A stretch of 32,296 nucleotides of DNA, taken from the NCBI GenBank assembly GCA_024695405.1, contig JAILIF010000067.1, positions 1 through 32,296 on the forward strand, given 5' to 3'. Source of the DNA: Bacilli bacterium (GTDB lineage: Bacteria; Bacillota_I; Bacilli_A; RFN20; CAG-826). The notes beneath the pieces were generated by a model. The model made no database searches. It was not told the origin of the DNA and was given only the letters and a program-made list of their open reading frames with translations. Below are positions 1 to 10,499 of the stretch, in pieces; the first letter of the stretch is position 1, and each line of letters opens with the position of its first letter. The translations under genes were made by a program, and so were the position numbers.

Positions 1-672
<672 letters not shown>

Positions 673-2211
673 TTATTCCCATTCCACAGTCGCTGGTGGC
701 TTGGATGTAATATCATAAACGACTCGATTCACTCCTTTAACTTCATTAGTGATTCGAGAACTAATAATTTCTAATATGTCAAATGGCACTCTTGTCCATG
801 TTGCTGTCATAAAGTCATCTGTTGTAACACTTCTAAGGGCTAATGTATAACCATAAGTTCTAGCATCTCCCATAACTCCAACAGAATGAGTATCAGTGAC
901 AACTGTAAAATATTGATTTGCGTATTTATCTACGCCATGTTTAACAAATTCTTCTCTTAAAATAGCATCGCTATCTTGAGCTATTCTAATTTTGTCTTCA
1001 GTTATTTCACCAATAATTCTTACTGCTAAACCAGGTCCAGGGAATGGTTGTCTATACACTAATTCCTCAGGAAGTCCTAATTCTAAACCTATCTTACGTA
1101 CTTCATCTTTGAATAAATCACGTAATGGTTCGACTATTTCTTTAAAACCAATATCTTTAGGAAGACCACCTACATTATGATGGCTTTTGATTACTGCAGA
1201 AGCACCTTTACCACTTTCAATAACATCTGGGTAAATTGTGCCTTGTGATAATACATCAATACTTCCTAATTTTTTAGCTTCTTCTTTAAACACTTCTATA
1301 AAAGTGCTACCGATTATTTTTCTTTTTGTTTCTGGATCAGTAACGCCCTTAAGTTTTTCTAAAAATTTATTCTGGGCGTTCGCTCTTATAAGATTTACAT
1401 CAAACTTTTCTTTGAATACTTTTTCTACATAATCCCCTTCATTTTTTCTAAGAAGACCATGATCTACGAATACACATACTAAGTTTTTACCTATTGCTTT
1501 ATGTAGGAGTAACGCTAATACAGAAGAATCAACTCCACCAGATAACGCTAATAAAACTTTTTTGCCTGCTAATTCTTTTTTATATTTCTCAATAGATGTC
1601 TTTGCAAAATCATCCATTTTCCAATCTGCTTTACATTTACATACATCAAATATGAAATTACTTAACATCTTCATTCCATATTCTGAATGAGTAACTTCTG
1701 GATGGAATTGAACGCCATATATGTTCTTAGTTTTATTTTCCATACCAGCACATGGACATACATCAGTAACTGCAGTAACAGTGAACCCATCAGGTACTTT
1801 ACTTACATAATCTGTATGTGACATCCATACAATACTTTCCTTAGGAACTTCTTTAAAAATAGTTCCCTCTTTGACTTTTAATAAAGTCTTACCATATTCA
1901 CTTTGATCCTTAGCGGATTCAATAGTGCCTTTTGCCATATACGCTAATAATTGATGTCCATAACATATACCTAAAATAGGAATACCTAAATTAAGAATAT
2001 CTGGAGAATAGTGTGGTGAAGACTCATCATAAACACTATTAGGACCACCAGTAAAAATGATTCCTTTATATTCTTTTTGTTTTATTTCTTCACAAGTAAT
2101 CTTATCGTAGTTAATTATTTCAGCATAAACGTTTAAAGAGCGGACTCTTCTAGCGATTAACTGATTATATTGACCACCAAAATCCAAAACTAATATCTTA
2201 TCCATAATCAT
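673..2211 (-). CDS. guaA: GMP synthase (glutamine-hydrolysing)
   Basis: Class I GATase motifs ([22 protein letters not shown]) plus ATP-PPase loop ([12 protein letters not shown]) and C-terminal [11 protein letters not shown]. Confidence 0.98.
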   Translation of the reverse strand: MIMDKILVLDFGGQYNQLIARRVRSLNVYAEIINYDKITCEEIKQKEYKGIIFTGGPNSVYDESSPHYSPDILNLGIPILGICYGHQLLAYMAKGTIESAKDQSEYGKTLLKVKEGTIFKEVPKESIVWMSHTDYVSKVPDGFTVTAVTDVCPCAGMENKTKNIYGVQFHPEVTHSEYGMKMLSNFIFDVCKCKADWKMDDFAKTSIEKYKKELAGKKVLLALSGGVDSSVLALLLHKAIGKNLVCVFVDHGLLRKNEGDYVEKVFKEKFDVNLIRANAQNKFLEKLKGVTDPETKRKIIGSTFIEVFKEEAKKLGSIDVLSQGTIYPDVIESGKGASAVIKSHHNVGGLPKDIGFKEIVEPLRDLFKDEVRKIGLELGLPEELVYRQPFPGPGLAVRIIGEITEDKIRIAQDSDAILREEFVKHGVDKYANQYFTVVTDTHSVGVMGDARTYGYTLALRSVTTDDFMTATWTRVPFDILEIISSRITNEVKGVNRVVYDITSKPPATVEWE

Positions 2212-2215
2212 TTCC

Positions 2216-3667
2216 TTACTTAGTAATTTCTACTTTAATACCAAGTAAATCTTTGTTTTCTTCTAGAATTGGATTTACTTCGTTAGTTAAATAATCTTCT
2301 ACTTGTTCTTTACTTCTACCGATATATTTAATCGCGTTGAAGTATTCTTCTTTCTTTTCTTTAGAAATATGAAGTTTATTAGATGCACATAATCTATCGA
2401 ATAAGTCATTAGATAAGCCTTCTTTCTTTACTCTATTACCTGCTTCAATAGATAACTTACGAATCTCTTCATGAAGCTCTTGTCTATCTCCACCTTCTTT
2501 AACTAAATCCATTAAGATATTTTCAGTAATCATGAAAGGAAGCTCTTTAGCTAAGTTAGCTTCAATAACTTTTTCGTTAACTACTAATCCATCAGTAACA
2601 TTGATACATAAATCTAGAACTGCATCAGTTGCTAAGAAACCTTCTGAAATAGCCACTCTTCTATTAGCGGAATCATCTAATGTTCTTTCTAACCATTGAG
2701 TAGATTCAGTAATATATGGATTCATTGATCCAGAAATAACTAATCTAGATAGAGATGCAATTCTTTCAGAGCGCATTGGATTACGTTTATAAGGCATTGC
2801 AGAAGAACCGACTTGGTTCTTTTCAAATGGCTCTTCAACTTCTTTCAAATGTTGAAGTAAACGTAAGTCGTTAGTCATTTTAGTAGCGCTAGCAGCGATA
2901 AGAGCAAGAACGTTATATACTCTAGCGTCTACTTTTCTAGAATAAGTTTGACCTGAAACAGGATAGACATCTTTAAAGCCCATCTTACTAGCAATCTGCT
3001 TATCTAATTTAACAGGTGTATCTTTATCTTTAAATAATTCAACGAATGATGCTTGTGTACCAGTAGTGCCTTTACAACCTAAAAGTTTTAAAGAACTAGA
3101 GACATATTCTAAATCTTTTAAATCTGAGACAAAGTCTTGTAACCAAAGTGTTGCTCTTTTACCAACGGTGGTTGGTTGAGCAGCTTGGAAATGGGTATAA
3201 GCAAGTGTTGGCACTGCCTTATACGCATTTGCAAACTTACTTAATTTATCAATTACGTTAACTAATTTTTTCTTTAATAAATCTAGCGCTTCTTTCATTA
3301 TGATGATGTCGGTATTATCGCCAACGTAACAACTAGTCGCGCCTAAATGGATGATACCTGCAGCTTTTGGGCATTGCTCACCATACGCTTTAATATGGGA
3401 CATAACATCGTGACGTAGTTTAAGCTCATAACTTTCTGCAACATCATAGTTGATGTCGTAGATATGTTCTTTCATTTCTTTAATCATTTCGTCAGTAATA
3501 ACTGGTTTACCGTTCATAGTTAAACCAAGTTCTTTTTCTGATTCTGCTAAAGCAATCCAAAGTTTTCTCCATGTAGAGAACTTTTTATCTTCACTAAAAA
3601 GATATTGCATCTCTTTAGAGCCGTATCTTTCTTGAAATGGACTTATATAAGCATCACGATTCGCCAT
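2216..3667 (-). CDS. purB: Adenylosuccinate lyase; likely start MANRDAY at 3667 rather than ORF-track 3706
   Basis: Fumarase/ASL superfamily signature [18 protein letters not shown]-like aagaggtagt before ATG 3667; avoids overlap with purA stop at 3672. Confidence 0.95.
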   Translation of the reverse strand: MANRDAYISPFQERYGSKEMQYLFSEDKKFSTWRKLWIALAESEKELGLTMNGKPVITDEMIKEMKEHIYDINYDVAESYELKLRHDVMSHIKAYGEQCPKAAGIIHLGATSCYVGDNTDIIIMKEALDLLKKKLVNVIDKLSKFANAYKAVPTLAYTHFQAAQPTTVGKRATLWLQDFVSDLKDLEYVSSSLKLLGCKGTTGTQASFVELFKDKDTPVKLDKQIASKMGFKDVYPVSGQTYSRKVDARVYNVLALIAASATKMTNDLRLLQHLKEVEEPFEKNQVGSSAMPYKRNPMRSERIASLSRLVISGSMNPYITESTQWLERTLDDSANRRVAISEGFLATDAVLDLCINVTDGLVVNEKVIEANLAKELPFMITENILMDLVKEGGDRQELHEEIRKLSIEAGNRVKKEGLSNDLFDRLCASNKLHISKEKKEEYFNAIKYIGRSKEQVEDYLTNEVNPILEENKDLLGIKVEITK

Positions 3668-3671
3668 ATTA

Positions 3672-4946
3672 CTACCTCTTAATGTATGAGTCTCTTTCAG
3701 GACCAACTGAAACGATACTTACTCTACAGCCAACTTTTTCTTCAATGTATTCAATATATTTTCTAGCGTTAACTGGTAAATCTTCCCATTTTCTTGCACC
3801 AGAAATATCTTGTTTCCATCCATCTAAGTATTCAATGACTGGTTTACAATCAGCAAGTTCAACAGGGAATGGGAAATCATCAATCTGTTCACCATTAAGT
3901 TCATATTTAACACATACAGGGATTTTATCCATGTATGACAAAACATCTAACTTCGTAATAACAATAGAAGTAGCGTTTTGTACTTCAATGCCGTATCTAG
4001 TAGCAACTATATCAATAGGGCCAACTCTTCTTGGTCTACCAGTTTTAGCACCGTATTCTTGACCAACTTCTCTTAATTTATCAGCTTCTTCACCAAACCA
4101 TTCACATACGAAAGGACCTTCTCCAACACAAGTGGAGTAAGCTTTAACAATACCAATTATTTCATTCATAGTAGTGCTACCTAAGCCTGAACCAATAGGA
4201 GCATAACTTGCTAATGTATTAGATGAAGTAGTGTATGGATAAATTCCATAATCTAGGTCACGAAGTGAACCTAATTGTGCTTCGAATAAAATCTTTTTAT
4301 CTTCTTTTTGAGCAGCCTTTAAAAGTTTACCTGTGTCACAGATAAATGGTCTAAGTTTTTCTGCATATTCATCAAACCATGCATATAAATCTTCTAACTT
4401 AATAGGGTCAGCGTTATATACACCAGTTAATGTTAAATTTTTCCAATCTAAAAGATCTTTGATGTGCTCTTTTAAATGCTTTGGATGTAAAAGTTCACCA
4501 ACAAGAATTGTTTTCTTTTGGTATTTATCTGAATAAAATGGCGCGATACCTTGTTTAGTAGAGCCATATTTTTTGTGTTTAAGACGTTCTTCTTCTAATG
4601 CGTCTAATTCCTTATGCCAAGGAAGTAACATAGACGCTCTATCACTGATTTTTAAGTTTTCACCAGTGACTTCAATTCCGCGACTTCTAACACTTTCGAT
4701 TTCTTCCCATAAACTTTGAGGGTCTAAAGCAACGCCGTTACCTAAAACGTTAACGACTCCTTTATGGAAGATACCTGAAGGTATTAAGTGTAGAGCAAAT
4801 TTGCCTAATTCATTAACTACTGTATGGCCTGCATTACCGCCACCTTGATAGCGGACAACAAAGTCATATTCTTTACAGAGGAGATCGACGATTCTTCCCT
4901 TACCTTCGTCGCCCCAGTTAATTCCTACAATCGCGCAATTTTTCAT
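3672..4946 (-). CDS. purA: Adenylosuccinate synthetase
   Basis: GINWGDEGKGRIVDLL, GGGNAGHTVV, GRPRRVGPIDIVATRY. Confidence 0.97.
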   Translation of the reverse strand: MKNCAIVGINWGDEGKGRIVDLLCKEYDFVVRYQGGGNAGHTVVNELGKFALHLIPSGIFHKGVVNVLGNGVALDPQSLWEEIESVRSRGIEVTGENLKISDRASMLLPWHKELDALEEERLKHKKYGSTKQGIAPFYSDKYQKKTILVGELLHPKHLKEHIKDLLDWKNLTLTGVYNADPIKLEDLYAWFDEYAEKLRPFICDTGKLLKAAQKEDKKILFEAQLGSLRDLDYGIYPYTTSSNTLASYAPIGSGLGSTTMNEIIGIVKAYSTCVGEGPFVCEWFGEEADKLREVGQEYGAKTGRPRRVGPIDIVATRYGIEVQNATSIVITKLDVLSYMDKIPVCVKYELNGEQIDDFPFPVELADCKPVIEYLDGWKQDISGARKWEDLPVNARKYIEYIEEKVGCRVSIVSVGPERDSYIKR

Positions 4947-4977
4947 AATTTATTCCTTCTTACCTCTTAACAATAAA

Positions 4978-7065
4978 TTAATCTTCTGAGAACATGAGCT
5001 TTCCGTAGCTTGGATATGGCCATTCTTTCTCAGGTGAGATACGTTCAGCCTCGTCTATTTTACTACGTAATTCACTCATTACTGGGATAATCTTGTCTTT
5101 GATGAATGTTGCTTTTGCTGCGACATCATCAATTCTAGCTTCACCCATTAATTTAATTAATTTATCTGTAAGCGCTTTAGAATCATCAAGTACTTCTGAT
5201 AATTCTTTAAGAATCTTCATTTCATAATCGCATGGAAGTGAGGATACTGCTTGTTTCTTCTTTAAGATAGTTTCTGCCATATCAGCGGATATCTTGCTAA
5301 TTGCAGGTAAGTATCCTTCGTTAGACATTTCTACCATTGTACGAGCTTCAAGTAATACGGATTCACAGTAGTTTTCAAAGTGAATGTTATATCTTGAGTA
5401 GATTTCGGATTTAGTGAATGTTCCGATTTCTGTAAGCATCTTAACGTTTTTATCTTTAATAACGTATGGGAGACAATCAGGTGTAGTTTTTAAATTGAGT
5501 AAGCCTCTTTTTTCTGCTTCTACAATCCATTCATCTCCATATCCATTACCGTTGAAGAGAATTCTCTTATGTGCGGAAACTTCTTTATTAATTAATTTAA
5601 TGATACTATCGTGTGAATTATCTTTTTCTAAGACATCAGCGAATTCTTTAAGTACTGAAGCGACCGCTGAGTTAAGCATGATGTTAGCGCCTGCGATTGA
5701 ATTAGAGCTACCGAGCATTCTAAGTTCGAATTTATTACCAGTGAATGCGAATGGTGAAGTTCTATTTCTATCAGTTGAGTCTTTTGCAAATGTTGGAATA
5801 GATGCGACACCTAAATCTAAGACTTTCTTTTCTGGATCACTCTTACAAGATTCTTCACTTACTGCGAGGAGTGAACTAGATAATTCTTCACCAAGGTAGA
5901 TTGAGACAATTGCTGGTGGAGCTTCGTTAGCTCCTAAACGTAAGTCGTTACTTGCTGTAGCGACTGAGATTCTAATTAAGTCTTGGTAATCATCAACTGC
6001 TTTAATGATTGCAGTTAAGAAGAGATAGAATCTTAAGTGTTCTTCTGCTGTATGTCCTGGAGAGAGTAAGTTAACACCTGTATCAGTTACGATAGACCAG
6101 TTATTGTGCTTACCTGAACCATTGACTCTTGCGAATGGTTTCTCTGCTAATAAACATACAAGGTTATGCTTGTCTGCTACCTTTTTCATGATTTCCATAG
6201 TTAATTGGTTATGATCAGTAGCGATGTTACAAGATTCGTAAATTGGTGCTAATTCATGTTGAGCAGGGGCAACTTCGTTATGTTCTGTTTTTGCAGGGAC
6301 ACCAAGTTTCCATAAAGTTTCATTGAGTTCTTCCATGAATGCTTGGACTCTTGGCTTGATGATACCGAAGTAGTGGTCATCAAGTTGTTGGCCTTTAGGT
6401 GCTGGAGCACCGAAGAGAGTTCTGCCACATAACATTAAGTCTTTTCTCTTCTTGAATACTTCTTTATCTACTAAGAAATATTCTTGTTCAGGTCCAACCA
6501 TTGGAGTGACACTCTTAGCATTGACACCAAGGAGTTTAACAACTCTAGTTGCTTGCTTATTAATAGCGCTTATTGATTTTAATAATGGAGTTTTCTTATC
6601 TAATGCTTCTCCAGTAAAGGAACAGAAAGCAGTAGGTATGAATAATGTATTTCCTTTAACAAATGCGAATGATGTAGGATCCCAAGCTGTGTATCCTCTT
6701 GCTTCAAAAGTGGAACGAAGACCACCTGAAGGGAAACTTGATGCATCTGGTTCGCCTTTGATTAATTCTTTGCCAGAGAATTCAGCGATAGCAGATTCAT
6801 CTCCATCTCTATTGATGAAGCCATCGTGCTTTTCTGCTGTAATTCCTGTTAATGGTTGGAACCAGTGTGTGAAATGAGTAGCTCCTTTTGATATTGCCCA
6901 GTCTTTCATAGCTTTAGCAACTATGTCAGCGATATCATTATCGAGTTCTTTCTTTTCATCAATTGTTTTTTCTAATCTTTTATAGACGTCATCTGAAAGC
7001 AACGCTTTCATTACCTTCTTATTAAATACGTCTGAACCGAAGATTGATTCTAAATCTTTTACCAT
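4978..7065 (-). CDS. glnA: Glutamine synthetase type III (GlnN class)
   Basis: 695 aa; FPSGGLRSTFEARGYTAWDPTSFAF, EVAPAQHELAPIYE, NGSGKHNNWS, RNRTSPFAFTGNKFELRMLGSS. Confidence 0.93.
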   Translation of the reverse strand: MVKDLESIFGSDVFNKKVMKALLSDDVYKRLEKTIDEKKELDNDIADIVAKAMKDWAISKGATHFTHWFQPLTGITAEKHDGFINRDGDESAIAEFSGKELIKGEPDASSFPSGGLRSTFEARGYTAWDPTSFAFVKGNTLFIPTAFCSFTGEALDKKTPLLKSISAINKQATRVVKLLGVNAKSVTPMVGPEQEYFLVDKEVFKKRKDLMLCGRTLFGAPAPKGQQLDDHYFGIIKPRVQAFMEELNETLWKLGVPAKTEHNEVAPAQHELAPIYESCNIATDHNQLTMEIMKKVADKHNLVCLLAEKPFARVNGSGKHNNWSIVTDTGVNLLSPGHTAEEHLRFYLFLTAIIKAVDDYQDLIRISVATASNDLRLGANEAPPAIVSIYLGEELSSSLLAVSEESCKSDPEKKVLDLGVASIPTFAKDSTDRNRTSPFAFTGNKFELRMLGSSNSIAGANIMLNSAVASVLKEFADVLEKDNSHDSIIKLINKEVSAHKRILFNGNGYGDEWIVEAEKRGLLNLKTTPDCLPYVIKDKNVKMLTEIGTFTKSEIYSRYNIHFENYCESVLLEARTMVEMSNEGYLPAISKISADMAETILKKKQAVSSLPCDYEMKILKELSEVLDDSKALTDKLIKLMGEARIDDVAAKATFIKDKIIPVMSELRSKIDEAERISPEKEWPYPSYGKLMFSED

Positions 7066-7247
7066 ATTTGCACCCCTTGTTAGTGTTTCTAAATATGCAC
7101 TAGTAACACTATACCAAATAATCGTAAGTGTTTGTTAAAACAAAATCAAATATAGATAATATTAGTAGAAGTATACAAAAAACATATGATAAAAGACTCA
7201 TTATATATAAAAATTGTGTTTTAACCGCTTTAAATAATAAATATGTG

Positions 7248-7264
7248 TGTACAATGTCCGTACA
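7248..7264. promoter_or_regulatory. Inverted repeat TGTAC-N7-GTACA just upstream of a TATAAT (7270-7275); candidate autoregulatory operator of the TA pair
   Basis: tgtac aatgtcc gtaca, 36 bp before the antitoxin ATG; TA operons are typically autorepressed through such repeats. Confidence 0.55.
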
Positions 7265-7299
7265 TTATGTATAATTAATATAGAAAAGGAGGAAAAAAT

Positions 7300-7554
7300 A
7301 TGGCAGTTGCTATAAAAGAAAAGCGCATTGAGTTCCGTGTACCTGATGAGGCAAAGAAAACAATCGAAGATGCAGCTAGACTTTCTAATATTTCTCTTTC
7401 GTCATATATTCTTTCAGTGGTTTTAAAACAAGCAAAGATTGATTTAGAACAAAATGAAATAATTGTATTAAACAATGCAGAAAGAGATTCATTAATGAAA
7501 GCACTAGAATGTCCTCCAAAACCAAACGAGGCTTTGAAGGATTTGTTTAGATGA
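7300..7554 (+). CDS. DUF1778-family (TacA-like, ribbon-helix-helix) antitoxin
   Basis: KEKRIEFRVPDEAKKTIEDAARLSNISLSSYILSVVLKQA followed by overlapping GNAT toxin; RBS aaaggagg. Confidence 0.9.
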   Translation: MAVAIKEKRIEFRVPDEAKKTIEDAARLSNISLSSYILSVVLKQAKIDLEQNEIIVLNNAERDSLMKALECPPKPNEALKDLFR

Positions 7555-8054
7555 TTTTAAAATCGATAAACGAAGTCAGTGAAAAAGCTTTAAACTCTTT
7601 CTTATGTGGAAATCCTGAACTAGATAGATTTCTAAGTAAATACGCCTTGCGTAATGATCAAAACGGATATGGCAAAACATTTGTTTTAGAAGATAATAAC
7701 GTACTTGTTGGTTTCTTTACTTTATGTAGTTCATCTATTAAGTTTGAAGAATTTCCTACTACAAATGGGCATTCACTTCCTAGATATCCAATTCCTTGTA
7801 TTAGAATTGCTAGATTAGCAGTCGAAGAAAGATTCCAAAGAAAAGGATATGGAAAGGAATTACTCAAACAAGCATTTTTGAAGATTATTGATGCATCTAC
7901 AACAGTTGGTGTAAGACTCATTGTGGTTGATGCAAAAGAAATATCTAAGAAATTTTATGAAAAGTATGGATTTACACATTTAAAGGTTGATAAGCCTTCT
8001 TACTACATATTACTGCAAACAGTAATAGAAGCATTTAAAGAAACTCATCAGTAA
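7551..8054 (+). CDS. GNAT acetyltransferase toxin (TacT-like)
   Basis: CGNPELDRFLSKYALRNDQNGYGKTFVLEDN and acetyl-CoA loop RLAVEERFQRKGYGKELL; ATGA overlap with antitoxin. Confidence 0.9.
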   Translation: MILKSINEVSEKALNSFLCGNPELDRFLSKYALRNDQNGYGKTFVLEDNNVLVGFFTLCSSSIKFEEFPTTNGHSLPRYPIPCIRIARLAVEERFQRKGYGKELLKQAFLKIIDASTTVGVRLIVVDAKEISKKFYEKYGFTHLKVDKPSYYILLQTVIEAFKETHQ

Positions 8055-8079
8055 AAAAGCGATATAATCGCTTTTTTTG
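8055..8079 (+). terminator. Rho-independent terminator of the TA pair
   Basis: aaaagcga-tataa-tcgctttttttg hairpin with U tract. Confidence 0.8.
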
Positions 8080-8166
8080 ATGCTTTGAAATACGTGTGGC
8101 ATATAATTTGCTATGTATTATAAGAATAAAATAATATAAAATTCATATGGTAATTGGAGAATATTT

Positions 8167-9048
8167 ATGGATATACGTACATTGTCTTATTTTGTAGTTA
8201 TTGCAGAGGAACTTAATATCACAAAAGCTGCAGAAAAACTTTGCATGTCTCAGCCTCCACTTAGTAGTCAAATTAAAAATCTCGAAGAAGAATTAGATAC
8301 TGTTTTATTTATTAGAGGAAAAAGACATCTTCAATTAACAGACGCAGGAAAATTGTTATATAGACACGCAAAAGAGATTTTATCTCTTGCTAATAAAACA
8401 TCTGAAGAAATTCGTTCAATGTCAAAAGGTATGCATGGAAAGATTTCTATTGGCTTAGTTGAAGGTAGTGCTCCTAACATTGCCGCAAACTGGATTGAAG
8501 CATTCTCTAATCAATATAAGAATGTCACTTTCCATGTAGTTGATGGTAATAGTGATGAATTAATCCAAAAGCTTAGAAGTGGGCTTATTAACTTAGCTGT
8601 TATTACTTCTCCTTGTGACAATACATTATTGAATAGCTTTAAAGTTGGACAAGAAATAATGACTGCGTTCATGTCTAAAGATAACCCATTAGCATCTATT
8701 CCAGGGAACACAATTGATTTAGCTATGTTAAAAAATAAGGAATTAATTGTGCCTTCTAGAGAATCAATCAACACAATGATTTATAAATGGTTTAAAGAAG
8801 TAAAACTAGAACCAAAGATTATATGCAAGATGGATAACTACTTAGATGTTGCCGCTCTTGCAGGTAAAAATGTTGGTATATCTATCTTCCCTAAAACTTC
8901 TTATATCTTAAATAAGCAAATTGTTGCAAAAGAAATAGTGAACCCAGAAAGATATGTTGAGTATCTTTTCGTGTGGCTTAAAAATAAACCTCTATCTTTA
9001 TTAGAAGAAGCTTTCATTGATCTTGTAAAAGAATCTGTTAAAAAATAG
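8167..9048 (+). CDS. LysR-family transcriptional regulator
   Basis: N-terminal wHTH MDIRTLSYFVVIAEELNITKAAEKLCMSQPPLSSQIKNLEEEL; substrate-binding domain follows. Confidence 0.95.
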   Translation: MDIRTLSYFVVIAEELNITKAAEKLCMSQPPLSSQIKNLEEELDTVLFIRGKRHLQLTDAGKLLYRHAKEILSLANKTSEEIRSMSKGMHGKISIGLVEGSAPNIAANWIEAFSNQYKNVTFHVVDGNSDELIQKLRSGLINLAVITSPCDNTLLNSFKVGQEIMTAFMSKDNPLASIPGNTIDLAMLKNKELIVPSRESINTMIYKWFKEVKLEPKIICKMDNYLDVAALAGKNVGISIFPKTSYILNKQIVAKEIVNPERYVEYLFVWLKNKPLSLLEEAFIDLVKESVKK

Positions 9049-9143
9049 AAAAAGTGATTATTTAAATAATCAAAAAAGATGAGACTTTTTCTCACTGCTT
9101 TTTGTTTACAAAAAGATTTGATTAAGAGAAAATTAAAACAATC

Positions 9144-10115
9144 ATGAAAAGTTATAAGACAAAAGAAGAATTATTAAATCATTTAAAATAAGATAGACAT
9201 GTCGAATTAGAAGAGTCCCTGCTTCCTATCTTTGATATATACCGTTATGGCCAGATTATTGATGCATATAAAGACATTTTAGCTTCTAATATTCTTAGCG
9301 TGCAAAAAATTCACATTTATGATCAAAACATAACTTTAAAAAGTTTTGTTGATGTAATGAATATCGACGAATATATCTCAATAAAATTGATAAGTTACAT
9401 TAGTCACTATGAAAAGATATTAAAGAAATATATATCTGATAAAGTATGCGAATGCATGGTTTCTAACGGATCTTTAGATTGCTGCGATTACAGTTTTTTC
9501 GAAACAATGAAGACCAATAGCATGGAAATAATTCTCGATTGCTTTGTTCTTTTAGACATGCAGTATAACAAAAATGGAAAACTAGAATTAAGAGATCAAA
9601 ATACTTATGAGAGTAGAAATAGAGTTATCGAGAAGATTATTGCGTTTGCAAATGGAAATCAAACGTCTGAATTGAATTATTATGTTAGTTATTATTATTC
9701 TACAAAACATTCAATTCCTTTTTATATTTTGATAGGTAGTTTAACTTTTACAAATTTAATCGTTTTATTTGGAATGTTTAATAGAGACTTACAAAACGAT
9801 TTTATTAAAAATATACATAAAAAGAATTTTATTGGTTATGATGATGTTGTTTCTGCCAAAGGGAAACACGATGTAATAAGAAGAATAAGAAATATAATTC
9901 ATCACCATGAACCATTGATTCCGTATTTATGTAAAAACGAGTATTTGGGTTTTGAGATTAAAAAAGCTGCTATTAAGTTATTAAAAAAAGTATATGAAGA
10001 TAACGAGTGTTTAAACAAACTAATAATTTCTTCATACGCAAATTTTGAAATAATCGAGTCATTAACCAGCAATTCATCAAAGAAATTAGTTGCATTTATC
10101 AATTTAATAAAATAA
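9144..10115 (+). pseudogene. Abi family (Abi_2/AbiD-AbiF-like, HEPN) protein interrupted by an in-frame TAA at codon 16
   Basis: ATG 9144 reads MKSYKTKEELLNHLK*(TAA 9189-9191)DRHVELEESLLPIFDIYRYGQIIDAYKDIL... in frame with ORF 9300-10115; Abi-like segment IPFYILIGSLTFTNLIVLFGMF and HEPN R-x4-H motif RNIIHHHE. Confidence 0.7.
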
Positions 10116-10198
10116 AAAGGTGTGCATCTGCGACACCCAGTCGAGGTTATAACCCCTCTTTAGATATCCTTACTTTATGTTAAGTGTAGATATTTTTC
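10116..10198 (+). ncRNA. Candidate structured RNA element, copy A, directly after the Abi gene
   Basis: Hairpin GGTGT-GC-atct-GC-g-ACACC (10119-10137) then cAGTCGAG, GAGG...CCTC stem, and ATATCCTTA...TAAG..GATAT stem ending in TTTTT. Confidence 0.65.
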
Positions 10199-10231
10199 AA
10201 TAATTATTATGGTTTAATGTAATTACAAAAT

Positions 10232-10312
10232 AAAAAGGTGTGCTACAGCTACACCTAGTCGAGATTTAGCTTCCCTTTACTTGTCCTTATTTTACATGGG
10301 TGCTTATGCACT
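10232..10312 (+). ncRNA. Candidate structured RNA element, copy B (118 bp downstream of copy A)
   Basis: Hairpin GGTGT-GC-taca-GC-t-ACACC (10237-10255) then tAGTCGAG; shared downstream motif CTTTA..TCCTTAyTTTA; GTGC-TTAT-GCAC terminal hairpin. Confidence 0.65.
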
Positions 10313-10340
10313 TTCAATTTTTTAATAAAGAAATTTTAAA

Positions 10341-10470
10341 AATAAAAGACCACATTAGTGATCTTGAACATTCATACTATATTGAGTTACTCATGCTCAT
10401 AGCTGGACCACCGCGGCTCGCTTATTGAGTAAAAACGAGGTTGGGGGCATTTCTGCCACTTTTGCATTTT
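10341..10470 (-). ncRNA. GC-rich structured island, possible minus-strand small RNA or mobile-element remnant with its own terminator
   Basis: Minus strand: GGCA-GAAA-TGCC (GNRA loop), TTACTCA...TGAGTAA 7-bp outer stem, terminal hairpin AAGATCAC-TAAT-GTGGTCTT followed by TTATTTTT. Confidence 0.35.
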
Positions 10471-10499
10471 TAGTTTACCATTTTTTTAGAAAATATTCA

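Noticed and set aside
3637-4062. 141 aa plus-strand ORF opposite purA/purB
   Set aside because: Antisense shadow ORF of confidently identified conserved genes; no RBS or recognisable domain. Same reasoning for 5414-5899, 6452-6877, 992-1180, 1238-1432 and 4333-4536.
9049-9115. Nested inverted repeats after lysR (GAAAAAGT...ACTTTTTC around GATTATTTAAATAATC; also tgaga-cttttt-ctca)
   Set aside because: AT-rich and likely just a weak terminator for lysR; not distinctive enough to list as more.
9144-9191. Recoding of the stop codon in the Abi gene (alternative genetic code)
   Set aside because: The codon is TAA, which is not reassigned in Mollicutes code 4, and TGA is used as an ordinary stop elsewhere in the window.
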